Below are positions 56,191 to 64,000 of a DNA stretch of 64,000 nucleotides, in pieces. Source of the stretch: Stieleria bergensis (GTDB lineage: Bacteria > Planctomycetota > Planctomycetia > Pirellulales > Pirellulaceae); NCBI GenBank assembly GCA_007745635.1, contig CP036272.1, positions 6,749,566 through 6,813,565 of the forward strand, written 5' to 3'. The translations under genes were made by a program, and so were the position numbers. The notes under the pieces were generated by a model. It worked only from the letters and a program-made list of their open reading frames with translations. It made no database searches and was not told where the DNA came from. Every line of letters begins with the position of its first letter. Positions within the stretch are counted from its first letter, which is position 1.

Positions 56191-57594
56191 ATGAATCGAT
56201 CCCTTCTTGCTGTGCTCGTCCTTTGTTTGTCCGCCGCGCAGCTAATCGCCGAATCGGACGTTACAAAACCCAATGTCATCGTGATCCTAGCCGACGACCT
56301 CGGCTACGGCGATCTCTCCTGCTACGGGGCGAAGGATCTTGCAACACCCAACATTGACCGAATGGCCACAAAGGGCGTAAAGTTCAACAGCTGTTATGTG
56401 TCTCCCGTTTGTTCTCCGACACGCGCGGCATTGATGACCGGCAGCCATTCAACTCGAGTTGGCATCGGCGGCGTCCTGTTTCCTCGGAACAACCATGGAT
56501 TGAATCCCAGCGAAATCACCTTACCCGAACTGCTGAAAAATCAGGGCTACGCAACGGCGATCATTGGCAAGTGGCACCTGGGGAACGAAGAGATGTTCCA
56601 GCCGCTGAACCATGGGTTCGATTACTGGTACGGGACACCCTCTTCCAACAGCCAGCCCTATTATCCAGCGTTAAAAACCTATGCCGATGACTGTGTCTTT
56701 CGTGAAGGCTACACGCGTGATGGAATCCAAAAGCGAGAGACGGCAGCGTGCCCACTGGTTCGCAACAACGTCGTGATCGAAGTCCCTGCGGACCAAACAC
56801 AGTTCACTCAGCGGTACACCCGAGAAACGATTCGTTTCATCACTGAAAACAAAGACCGTCCGTTCTTCGTGTACCTGGCGCATAACATGCCGCACATTCC
56901 ATTGCACGCCTCCGAGCAGTTCATTGGCACGAGCAAACGCGGCCTCTACGGAGACACGATCCAAGAACTGGATTGGAGCACAGGAGAAATCCTACGATCC
57001 TTGAAAGAACTGAAGATCGATCAAAACACTCTGGTGATCTTTACGTCAGATAACGGCCCCAACACCGGCAAAGGCGGCAGCGCTGGACCGTTGAACGGTG
57101 GCAAAGGTTCCACCTTGGAAGGCGGTGTGCGGGTTCCGTTCGTTGCTTGCTGGCCCGGCAAAATACCCGCCGGCAGAGAAAATGATGAAGCGATTACCGG
57201 CATGGACCTGCTGCCGACGGTTTCCAAATTGGCCGGCGGCAAGGTGCCCAGCGATCGTGTGATCGACGGGAAAGACATCTGGCCGTTGCTGGCTGGCCAG
57301 CCAGATGCAACGTCTCCACATCAAGCCATCTACTACTTGCGCGGCCGAGGCGTCCAGGCAATCCGTGTTGGCAACTGGAAATACCGAACCGCGACCGAGA
57401 AACCCGCACAGAAGAAACAATCCAAGAAAGTTGCGATCGAGACACTTCACGATCTGAGCCAGGACCTTGGCGAGCAGACCAACCTGCTCGACCAACATCC
57501 CGACATTGCTCGTCGTCTCAAGCAACAAATGGCTCGCTTTGAGTCGAACCTGCGTGAGAACCTTCGTCCACAAGGAGTGGCCAACGAACGATGA
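56191..57594 (+). CDS. Secreted Cys-type arylsulfatase-like sulfatase
   Basis: 467 residues with a signal peptide ([20 protein letters not shown]). Blocks: [23 protein letters not shown]74-S-P-T-R in [70 protein letters not shown] and a short C-terminal sub-domain. It is a textbook arylsulfatase-A-like protein with every catalytic block. The last four bases overlap the start of the next sulfatase gene (ATGA), so the two are made together. Second of four in the cluster. Confidence 0.95.
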   Translation: MNRSLLAVLVLCLSAAQLIAESDVTKPNVIVILADDLGYGDLSCYGAKDLATPNIDRMATKGVKFNSCYVSPVCSPTRAALMTGSHSTRVGIGGVLFPRNNHGLNPSEITLPELLKNQGYATAIIGKWHLGNEEMFQPLNHGFDYWYGTPSSNSQPYYPALKTYADDCVFREGYTRDGIQKRETAACPLVRNNVVIEVPADQTQFTQRYTRETIRFITENKDRPFFVYLAHNMPHIPLHASEQFIGTSKRGLYGDTIQELDWSTGEILRSLKELKIDQNTLVIFTSDNGPNTGKGGSAGPLNGGKGSTLEGGVRVPFVACWPGKIPAGRENDEAITGMDLLPTVSKLAGGKVPSDRVIDGKDIWPLLAGQPDATSPHQAIYYLRGRGVQAIRVGNWKYRTATEKPAQKKQSKKVAIETLHDLSQDLGEQTNLLDQHPDIARRLKQQMARFESNLRENLRPQGVANER

Positions 57595-58961
57595 TCCGTC
57601 CAACTGCGAAAACCATTGCGATCCTGTGCGCGTTTCTCTCGTTTGCCGCTGGAAACCTTCAGGCATCCGACAAACCAAATATCGTTGTTTTTCTGACCGA
57701 CGACCAAGGCTATGGGGACCTCGGTTGCTATGGATCACAGACCCTAAAAACGCCTAACATTGACCAACTGCGTGAACAGGGCATGAAGTTCACGGACTTT
57801 TATGTGCATCAGCGTTGCTCACCGACTCGACTGGCTTTGATGACCGGTTCGCACGCCCATCGTGCCGGTTGCACCAAAGTCATTTACAACCGGGATCGTA
57901 TCGGAATCCATACCGATGAAGTCACCACACCGGAGCTTCTCAAGAAGGCTGGCTACACGACAGGGATTGTCGGCAAGTGGCATCTAGGTGAATGGGATGC
58001 ATTCAATCCGACCCGCCATGGGTTTGATGAGTTTTACGGCTTCATGGTCGACCTTGATCAAGGCACGGGAATTTACCACAACCGAGAACGTGTCGAATCG
58101 ATCAAACGCAAAACGGACGGAGCCCACTCGCCGAAACTGCTTGACGCCGCGATTCAGTTCATCGAGCAAAACAAGCAGCGTCCCTTTTTTCTCTACTACG
58201 CTTCACCGCTGCCACACACGCCCTGGATCCCCAACGAGCGTTTTATCGGCACTTCACAACGAGGCACGTATGGCGATGTGATTCGCGAGATCGATTGGCA
58301 AGTCGGGGAAATCATGAAGGCCCTCGATGCCAGCGGCATCGCTGACAACACACTTTTCATTTTCGCCTCCGATAACGGCCCTGTGCTCGGCATTGATGGT
58401 GGCGACGCTGGTCCGTTTCGTGACGGCAAATGGACCGACTTTGAAGGCGGCATTCGCGTCCCCTGCATCATGCGTTGGCCAGCGACGATTCAGCCGGGGT
58501 CTACCAACCGCCAGATCACTGGGATCATCGATTGGCTGCCGACTTTTAGTGCGATCGCAGGAGTGAAGCCACCGGACGGCCGCGTGATCGATGGTCGAAA
58601 CATTCTGCCGTACTTAAACGGCGATCCGGTGGAACAACCGATCCATGATTCATTCGTTGTGCCGGGCTCGGTCATTCGCCACGGGGCGTGGAAGTTGCTC
58701 GTACGAGAACTAAAACCCGGTGGCAAGAGTGGCCGAGAAGGAAAGCGTCCCTCCGCACCGGCTGGCTCGCTTTTTCACTTGGAAACCGATCCTGGCGAGA
58801 CCACCGACGTTTCAGCCCAACATCCACAAATCGTCTCCGACCTGCGACGCCGGATGGATGCGATGGTCAGTGAACTGGAAACCAATCGCCGCCCCATCGG
58901 CAAACTGCCGGAAACATCGACCGCAGGCACCAAGACAATCCTCAAGAAAAGGAGCAAGTAA
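57591..58961 (+). CDS. Secreted Cys-type arylsulfatase-like sulfatase
   Basis: 456 residues with a signal peptide (about 1-25). Blocks: [19 protein letters not shown], with TDD instead of ADD, C76-S-P-T-R in [40 protein letters not shown], and [24 protein letters not shown]. The C-terminal tail is basic ([10 protein letters not shown]). Its start overlaps the stop of the preceding sulfatase, and the next one starts four bases after its stop. It is similar in layout to its upstream neighbour but differs throughout in sequence, so it is an old rather than a recent duplicate. Third of four. Confidence 0.95.
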   Translation: MIRPTAKTIAILCAFLSFAAGNLQASDKPNIVVFLTDDQGYGDLGCYGSQTLKTPNIDQLREQGMKFTDFYVHQRCSPTRLALMTGSHAHRAGCTKVIYNRDRIGIHTDEVTTPELLKKAGYTTGIVGKWHLGEWDAFNPTRHGFDEFYGFMVDLDQGTGIYHNRERVESIKRKTDGAHSPKLLDAAIQFIEQNKQRPFFLYYASPLPHTPWIPNERFIGTSQRGTYGDVIREIDWQVGEIMKALDASGIADNTLFIFASDNGPVLGIDGGDAGPFRDGKWTDFEGGIRVPCIMRWPATIQPGSTNRQITGIIDWLPTFSAIAGVKPPDGRVIDGRNILPYLNGDPVEQPIHDSFVVPGSVIRHGAWKLLVRELKPGGKSGREGKRPSAPAGSLFHLETDPGETTDVSAQHPQIVSDLRRRMDAMVSELETNRRPIGKLPETSTAGTKTILKKRSK

Positions 58962-58964
58962 TTC

Positions 58965-60449
58965 ATGCGTTTCACATTCCTGCTATCACTGGTTGCTGGC
59001 TCATTCCTCTTGGCCAGCGGCTTCATCGCCCCGTCCCCGAATCTGGCATCTGCGGCACCACCGTCTGGGCAAACGTCAGAGCCGCCGATGAATGTGTTGC
59101 TGCTGATCGTTGACGACCTGAACACTTGGCTGCTGGAAGATCCAACGCGTTACGCGGGAAAAGTCATCGCCCCGAACATTCAACAGCTGTCAAAACAGGG
59201 TGTTTTGTTTCACAACGCCTACACGGCCAGTCCCGTTTGCTGTCCTTCGCGAACGGCGTTCCTGTCGGGCGTTGCACCCTGGAAGTCCGGTGTGTCGCGC
59301 AATGGAGTAAAGGTCGGTGACAGCGAAATCTTGCACGACGTGGATTCGCTGTTTAAGACGTTCAGTGATGAAGACTATTGGATCGCCAAGTTCGGCAAAG
59401 TGTCGCATGGCTATGACACTGGTGTGAAGTACGACGCGTCGCTGAACCACAAACGAACGCCTCCGCCGCCAGGAGCGCCGCTCAATGGCATTGCAAGAAA
59501 CGCCAGTGGCGGCATCACGGAACGCGACTGGGGAGCCACGCATTTGGAGGAAGACCAAATGAGTGACAAGCTGCTGGCCGATGCCACCATCGATGCACTC
59601 AAGCAAAAACACGACCGTCCGTTCTTCATTTCATGTGGTCTTTTTCATCCACACTACCCTTGGTACGTCCCACAGAAGTACCTCGACCTGTATCCGCTGG
59701 ACGAGATCCAATCACCACCGGTCAAGGACCAAGACCTGAACGATGTCCCCGAGTACGGGCAGCGATTAGTGAATCTTAGCTGGAACGAAAAGGTGGTCGA
59801 AAACGGCTTGGCCAAGGAAGCGATTCGCGGCTACCTGGCTAGCGTTTCGTTTTCTGACTTTCACATCGGCCGCATCCTTAACGCTCTCGACGAAAGCCCA
59901 CACCGTGACAACACCATCGTTGTACTGATCAGCGATCATGGTTTTCACCTGGGCGAAAAACAGCAATGGACCAAGGCGACGCTTTGGGAAGAAGCCACTG
60001 ACAGCGTGATGATGTGGCGCGTGCCGGGCGTGACCCAACCGGACCAGATCTGCCAGCGCCCCGTCTCCTTGCTGGACCTCTACCCAACGCTTGTCGATCT
60101 GATCGGGCTGGAGAGGCCCAAGCACCTTGATGGTCACTCCTTGCTACCACTGCTGAAGGACGTACGGTCACCGAGGCAGCAGCCCGCGATCACCGTCTAC
60201 GACGGACACATGTCAGTGCGCACGCAAGACGCTCGCTTCATTCGCTACTGGGATGGGACAACAGAACTCTACGACCGAACCACGGACCCGCATGAATGGA
60301 CCAACCAGACCAATCATCCTCAGTTCGCTGCGATCAAGACAAAGCTCGCCAGCCTGCTGCCTGCGAAAGATGAAGTCGCCCAGCCGCTTCCCAGTCGCCA
60401 AGCCGGGGCCGTGAACTCTGTGCCTCGAAAACAAAAGCCACCTCAGTAG
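58965..60449 (+). CDS. Secreted sulfatase, iduronate-2-sulfatase-like
   Basis: 494 residues. An AAGGAG ribosome-binding site lies at the very end of the preceding gene, about 10 bases before ATG 58965. The signal peptide covers about 1-30. Blocks: LLLIVDDLNTWLLEDP, C92-C-P-S-R in SPVCCPSRTAFLSG, KFGKVSHGYD, CGLFHPHYPWYVPQKYLDLY and VVLISDHGFHLGEKQQWTKATLWEE. It belongs with the gene at 54523 in the iduronate-2-sulfatase-like group; the cluster thus contains two enzymes of this kind and two arylsulfatase-A-like ones. The C-terminus is Pro/Lys rich. Last of the four sulfatases. Confidence 0.95.
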   Translation: MRFTFLLSLVAGSFLLASGFIAPSPNLASAAPPSGQTSEPPMNVLLLIVDDLNTWLLEDPTRYAGKVIAPNIQQLSKQGVLFHNAYTASPVCCPSRTAFLSGVAPWKSGVSRNGVKVGDSEILHDVDSLFKTFSDEDYWIAKFGKVSHGYDTGVKYDASLNHKRTPPPPGAPLNGIARNASGGITERDWGATHLEEDQMSDKLLADATIDALKQKHDRPFFISCGLFHPHYPWYVPQKYLDLYPLDEIQSPPVKDQDLNDVPEYGQRLVNLSWNEKVVENGLAKEAIRGYLASVSFSDFHIGRILNALDESPHRDNTIVVLISDHGFHLGEKQQWTKATLWEEATDSVMMWRVPGVTQPDQICQRPVSLLDLYPTLVDLIGLERPKHLDGHSLLPLLKDVRSPRQQPAITVYDGHMSVRTQDARFIRYWDGTTELYDRTTDPHEWTNQTNHPQFAAIKTKLASLLPAKDEVAQPLPSRQAGAVNSVPRKQKPPQ

Positions 60450-60606
60450 AACCCATAGCGACAACCAATCAATCCAACTCTTCACACCGAGCGGCGATCA
60501 ACGCGATATGATAGAGCCCTGCACGTTGCCCGTCATGAAGCGAGTGATTGACTCGCCGATCACAGCTCCATCGCTTTGACTCTCTTCCAACACGGTTTTA
60601 GGTCCA

Positions 60607-61230
60607 ATGAACCTTCGATTGACGATATGCCTGCTGGTTTCGCTGACAGGTTTAATGACCATTCCTGTTGGCGATGCGGTTGGCCAAAACAGCGGTGAAG
60701 CAGCATCGACAAAGGTCGATGCATCAGCTCTGCTTGCCGCACCCCGACCGGTCCCCGAACATCTCAGCGAATGGTTTGATCGCATGGAAGCTGCGAACCG
60801 ACGATCCCAAGAGGTGTTCCGAAACCTGTCTGCCAAGCAGATGAGCTTCAAGCCATCCAATGGGACACACACGCCCAGGTGGAATGCCGAACACATGGCT
60901 GGTCGCCAGTTACTGTTCTTCTCTCAGATCTACCACGCTCTTGATCCGAGCATCCCAGTGGTCAACTTGAACCCTCGCCAGATGCCGAAGGACTACGAAC
61001 CTCGGCATCCAGATTGGGATGGAAAACAAGAAGCCCGATTCATGCAACGAGTCGACGACTTCTGTCGCCGCTATGCGTACCTTTTAGAGGACATGCCGCT
61101 GGATCGCAAACCGCCAGCCACTCCCTGGCCTTCGCTGAAAGCTCTGTTGCTGCAGATGGAACGCCATTACGACGAACACACGGCCAATGTCGAAAAGAAG
61201 TTTGAGCTAGCCGATTGGCCGCAAGAATGA
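60607..61230 (+). CDS. Secreted DinB-like four-helix protein
   Basis: 207 residues with a signal peptide (about 1-27). The body fits the DinB/YfiT four-helix bundle: helix 1 LSEWFDRMEAANRRSQEVFRNL, the first metal-ligand site WNAEH96-MAGRQLLFF, and the paired site H187-YDEH191 in LLQMERHYDEHTANVEKKF. The His triad suggests a divalent-metal site. Most DinB-like proteins are cytoplasmic thiol or metal-dependent enzymes; an exported version is less common. It lies 157 bases after the sulfatase cluster on the same strand, and a strong hairpin follows its stop. The activity is unknown. Confidence 0.75.
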   Translation: MNLRLTICLLVSLTGLMTIPVGDAVGQNSGEAASTKVDASALLAAPRPVPEHLSEWFDRMEAANRRSQEVFRNLSAKQMSFKPSNGTHTPRWNAEHMAGRQLLFFSQIYHALDPSIPVVNLNPRQMPKDYEPRHPDWDGKQEARFMQRVDDFCRRYAYLLEDMPLDRKPPATPWPSLKALLLQMERHYDEHTANVEKKFELADWPQE

Positions 61231-61241
61231 CAGCGAGTCAT

Positions 61242-61308
61242 CACTGAGCAAGCTCGCTTGCTTGCTCAGTGCTTCACCGAACAGATCGCTCGGCAATGAC
61301 TGCCGAGC
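61242..61308. terminator. Tandem hairpins between converging genes
   Basis: Hairpin 1: CACTGAGCAAGC (61242-61253) pairs perfectly with GCTTGCTCAGTG (61260-61271) around a six-base loop. Hairpin 2: GCTCGGCA (61288-61295) pairs with TGCCGAGC (61301-61308) around ATGAC. They begin 12 bases after the stop of the DinB-like gene and face the converging gene. They lack U-tracts but should act as bidirectional terminators or transcript-end stabilisers. Confidence 0.7.
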
Positions 61309-61330
61309 CACTGAATGACCGGTAGAGCCG

Positions 61331-61360
61331 GTCTCTAACCAGCCAGTCTCTAACCAGCCA
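61331..61360. repeat. 15-bp perfect tandem duplication
   Basis: GTCTCTAACCAGCCA occurs at 61331-61345 and again at 61346-61360. The second copy carries the stop codon and last codons of the minus-strand cupin-like gene, so the duplication copied the gene's end into the spacer. Confidence 0.85.
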
Positions 61361-62678
61361 GTGCAGCACCGGGTGTCGTGGAGTGCGCGTTCTGCGGGAA
61401 GTCGAAGGTGAGTACCAGCGGCTCTGATCCGGTGTTTTCGATCTCCACACCGCCGCTGTTCAGTGCAGCTTGGGTGATGAAACCGATTTCGGAATAGAGC
61501 TGACCGAGCACCATGTCTTGGTTGTACTGCACGCTCAGCTTCCCAACTCGACCGCTGCCACCATTGGTGTGGAACAGGGTTGGAGTCTCGGGGCAAAACT
61601 GAGTCTTTCCACCGGGCTGCACCGTCAACCGCAGGATCGAACACTTCTGGTCGCCCAGGAAGTCACCGTAGATAATCCATTTGGCATCCACGCCTTCGCC
61701 GGAAAACTCTTCGGAGGTGATCGCCGGACGTTTGTTATTCAGGACAAAGTCGGGATCTTGGTTGGCTTCGAAGTCAAACTTTTCCACCAAGTATTCCCAG
61801 TCTTCGTGCCGGTCTTTGGGAAAGTCTTCTTCACGGCAGGCATAGAACGCATCGGCTGCCCCGATCCGTCCGTCGAGCGTCAAGTCCTCGGCGAGGAAGT
61901 GCTCGTCCATGGTCACGTGCAATTCGTGCGTGCACAGGTCGGTTGGCGAGTGCAAAACACCGTTGGGCATCACGAAGCCATTATCGAGCTGCATCATGAC
62001 GTGCGGCGACAAATGCCGAACGCCGTTGTATTCGCCCTTCCCAAAACTCTGCATGCATTCAAGAAACTGATCCTTGCTGACAAAGGGATACAGTCCCATC
62101 GCGGTGGTGTGATAGTGCGACGGACTGACTCCGGGATTGTCGAACGAGTTGATGTCATAGACTTCCCACTTTGACCAGTGAAGGTGGTGTGGAATTGGGT
62201 TCAGGTTATCAAACTTCTTCGAGACAATCGGCCAAGTGATGTGACCAAAGAGTTCTTTCGCGAACGCGGTGACCTTCTGACCCATCACTGCTTCCGGATT
62301 GGCGGTGATCAAATCTTGCAGCGAGATGACTTGGCCGCTGGGAGTCAGAACGTGTGATTCACCTTCACGAAACGGAGCTTTGTTGGTTCGCGTATCAACC
62401 ACACCGGTGACAATCGGAACCGTGCAGCACATCCACAGCTCATCCAGTCCTGTCCCGTTCATGTAGTCCGGGTAATACGATTTCGCATCCAGTCGAAGGC
62501 GTTTTCCTGGCGTGCAAAAGGTACGGCCAGCGTAGCGGTGCAGCAACTGAAACACACCGTCATTCTGATTCAGGCAGTCGTCAAGAATCGAATCTGATCC
62601 TCCACTCGCTCCATCGATCACATCTTGTTGTGGGTACTCGTGCAGTTTATCCGCGAGAATTGACTGGGAAGAAGCCAT
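61350..62678 (-). CDS. Cupin-like protein resembling sugar-phosphate isomerases
   Basis: 442 residues from ATG 62678; a TTG two codons earlier is possible, and GAGG lies about 10 bases upstream. No signal peptide. The middle contains a His/Glu-rich metal-site pattern, PHHLHWSKWEVYDINSF, followed by SPSHYHTTAMGLYPFVSKDQFLECMQSFGKGEYNG and the candidate third ligand HSPTDLCTHELHVTMDEHF. The C-terminal third is a beta-rich second barrel (SILRLTVQPGGKTQF, VGKLSVQYNQD, GVEIENTGSEPLVLTFDFP). The layout of two barrels with a H-x-H...E site recalls type I mannose-6-phosphate isomerase-like cupins, but I cannot fix the family. The function is probably sugar-related and cytoplasmic. Confidence 0.6.
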   Translation of the reverse strand: MASSQSILADKLHEYPQQDVIDGASGGSDSILDDCLNQNDGVFQLLHRYAGRTFCTPGKRLRLDAKSYYPDYMNGTGLDELWMCCTVPIVTGVVDTRTNKAPFREGESHVLTPSGQVISLQDLITANPEAVMGQKVTAFAKELFGHITWPIVSKKFDNLNPIPHHLHWSKWEVYDINSFDNPGVSPSHYHTTAMGLYPFVSKDQFLECMQSFGKGEYNGVRHLSPHVMMQLDNGFVMPNGVLHSPTDLCTHELHVTMDEHFLAEDLTLDGRIGAADAFYACREEDFPKDRHEDWEYLVEKFDFEANQDPDFVLNNKRPAITSEEFSGEGVDAKWIIYGDFLGDQKCSILRLTVQPGGKTQFCPETPTLFHTNGGSGRVGKLSVQYNQDMVLGQLYSEIGFITQAALNSGGVEIENTGSEPLVLTFDFPQNAHSTTPGAALAG

Positions 62679-63028
62679 GTGCAATGCGCCTCAAGGGGTC
62701 CAAGTGAGTGTGTCAAATCCAAAATTTGGACAGGTTCGGTCTTTTGATTTTGCTCAATCACGCCAAAGATGGAAAAACGGGGTCATCCGGCGTGATTGTG
62801 AGTCGTGAATTGTAGAAGAAACCTTGCTCAGAGGGAATGGAACGTCGAGTCGCAGCGGCGAATCAATTTCGTTTGTTTGGCGGGAAAATGTTCGTTCCCC
62901 GCACTGCAGTCAACTGGCGACCAATCCGGGGCGATCGGTTGTAGTAGAATAGCACCCCCTGCATCCCCATTCTCCCACCACGCTCGAGCGTCCCTGCTCC
63001 CGCCGCGTTTGCATTCAAAGGCTCATCG
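62679..63028. other. Divergent intergenic region
   Basis: 350 bases between the cupin-like gene and the carbohydrate-esterase gene. Promoters in both directions are expected. No repeat, ECF-type element or gene was recognised. Confidence 0.4.
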
Positions 63029-64000
63029 ATGGTTTATCGCTTGATTCAGCTCTTGCTGCCTGTGCTCCTGATCAACTGCCCCACGTTGCTGGAAGCTAAA
63101 ACCGTCAAGGTCTTCATCCTGTCGGGACAGTCCAACATGGAAGGCAAAGGCAACCCGGCTCACCTCGACACCTACAAAAATGACCCGCTGATCCAGCCAT
63201 CCTACGCTTCGCTGAAGGACGGCCAGGGGTGGAAGCAGCGTGACGATGTTTGGATCACTTATCCCTCCAAGAGCTCTGGCGCCAAACATGGGCCGCTGAG
63301 CGTAGGCTATGGCACCAAAGGCGAAGACTCCATTGGGCCTGAATTCGGTTTTGGTCATGCGATCGGTGACGCGATTGATGAACCGATCCTGATCATCAAA
63401 GTCGCCTGGGGCGGCAGAAGCATTCACAAACCCTTTCGTCCGCCAAGCGCTTTGCCATCGGATGATGAACTCAAACAGATGGCGATCGATGCGAAACTAA
63501 AGTTTGATGCGCAAATGGAAAGCTACCAAGCCAAGCAGAAGGAGGGCAAGAAGGCCAGAAAACCGAAACCAGCTCCGACCTTTGCAGAACTTAAACAACA
63601 GTTTGGAGAGAGCTATCGACAACTGATCCAGCACACCAAGGAAGAGCTTGCGACCATCGACGAGAAGTTCCCGGCGCTGAAAGGTTACGAACCTGAAATC
63701 GCTGGATTTGTCTGGCACCAAGGCTTTAACGACAAGATTCGTGCCGAATACCGCGAGACCCAATACGCCGACTACACGAAATGGTTGGCAGCATTCATTC
63801 GCGATGTCCGCAAGGATCTTGAGGCACCACAGATGCCCTTCATCATTGGTGAACTCAGCACTGGCGGAATCCCAAGTCGCGGCGATTTTCAACTCGCGCA
63901 AGCCAACACCGCCAAGCTACCAGAATTCAAAGGCCGAGTGGTCTTTGTCCCAACGGCCGAGTACTACGACACCCGCGCTGACGAACTGTATCAACAGGGA
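63029..64000 (+). CDS. Secreted SASA-type carbohydrate esterase (partial, C-terminus outside window)
   Basis: 324 codons from ATG 63029 to the right edge, still open. A hydrophobic leader (VYRLIQLLLPVLLINCPTLLEA) indicates export. The domain is the sialate-O-acetylesterase/SASA type, an SGNH hydrolase: block I VFILSGQSNMEGKG with the nucleophile Ser, IGPEFGFGHAI, IKVAWGGRSIH as the Gly block, and FVWHQGFND carrying the Asn/His-type block. A Lys/Gln-rich insert (about 165-205, KQKEGKKARKPKP) interrupts the domain. Family members remove acetyl groups from polysaccharides such as xylan or from sialic acids. The catalytic His is expected beyond the window. The neighbouring sulfatases support a polysaccharide role. 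Confidence 0.88.
   Translation, partial: MVYRLIQLLLPVLLINCPTLLEAKTVKVFILSGQSNMEGKGNPAHLDTYKNDPLIQPSYASLKDGQGWKQRDDVWITYPSKSSGAKHGPLSVGYGTKGEDSIGPEFGFGHAIGDAIDEPILIIKVAWGGRSIHKPFRPPSALPSDDELKQMAIDAKLKFDAQMESYQAKQKEGKKARKPKPAPTFAELKQQFGESYRQLIQHTKEELATIDEKFPALKGYEPEIAGFVWHQGFNDKIRAEYRETQYADYTKWLAAFIRDVRKDLEAPQMPFIIGELSTGGIPSRGDFQLAQANTAKLPEFKGRVVFVPTAEYYDTRADELYQQG

Overview
The window looks like a chromosomal segment of a marine-type planctomycete of the Pirellulaceae (Rhodopirellula-like). The evidence is gene content: nine sulfatases in 64 kb, several copies of the planctomycete cytochrome-type secreted families (DUF1549/DUF1553, DUF1592/1588/1585 sets, DUF1501, DUF1552), ECF sigma factors paired with FecR-like membrane proteins, and a GC content that looks moderate. 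No rRNA, tRNA, CRISPR array, phage or transposase gene was found.

Layout. (1) Bases 1-11937, minus strand: an ECF sigma/FecR pair heads a cluster with a giant sulfatase-glycosidase fusion, a DUF1549/1553 protein, a DUF1501 protein and a second sulfatase that runs off the left edge. Two copies of one promoter-like motif (GTTACCTGA...CAGTGGTATT) lie before the sigma gene and before the DUF1549 gene. (2) 12115-13527: a secreted PhoPQ-activated-type alpha/beta hydrolase. (3) 13828-20056, plus strand: a second sigma/FecR-headed cluster that is decaying. Its FecR gene has lost its core, and its DUF1552 and DUF1592 genes carry stops and frameshifts; the terminal sulfatase is open but lacks a canonical histidine. 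(4) 20057-21374: a repeat island with a 163-bp palindrome-rich tandem array between perfect 22-bp inverted repeats. (5) 21375-27036, minus: an oxidoreductase, a sulfatase, a ThuA-like protein and an esterase, probably for sugar-derivative catabolism. (6) 27232-30826, plus: an SDR followed by the threonine-degradation pair tdh-kbl.

(7) 31062-39372, minus: a tightly packed four-gene operon of two multidomain cytochrome-like proteins, a DUF1501 protein and a PPC-domain protein. (8) 39726-44968, plus: a CPXCG zinc-ribbon protein, then an intact DUF1592/DUF1552 pair (the healthy counterpart of the decayed pair) and a TIM-barrel sugar isomerase-like protein. (9) 44996-51850: a double-domain HtrA-like protease, a truncated hemoglobin, a multi-span membrane protein, a lone sulfatase and a zinc-ribbon membrane protein. 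(10) 52296-60449, plus: a third sigma/FecR pair, whose FecR carries a LamG-like domain, followed by four consecutive sulfatases. (11) 60607-64000: a secreted DinB-like protein, a cupin-like protein and the start of a SASA-type carbohydrate esterase.

How it fits together (inference): the recurring theme is ECF sigma plus FecR-like membrane regulator, stop-start coupled, placed at the head of secreted sulfatase and planctomycete-cytochrome genes. This would be a way to switch on degradation of sulfated polysaccharides without the SusC/SusD pairs of Bacteroidota. All nine sulfatases are Cys-type and need formylglycine maturation, but no maturase gene lies in the window.
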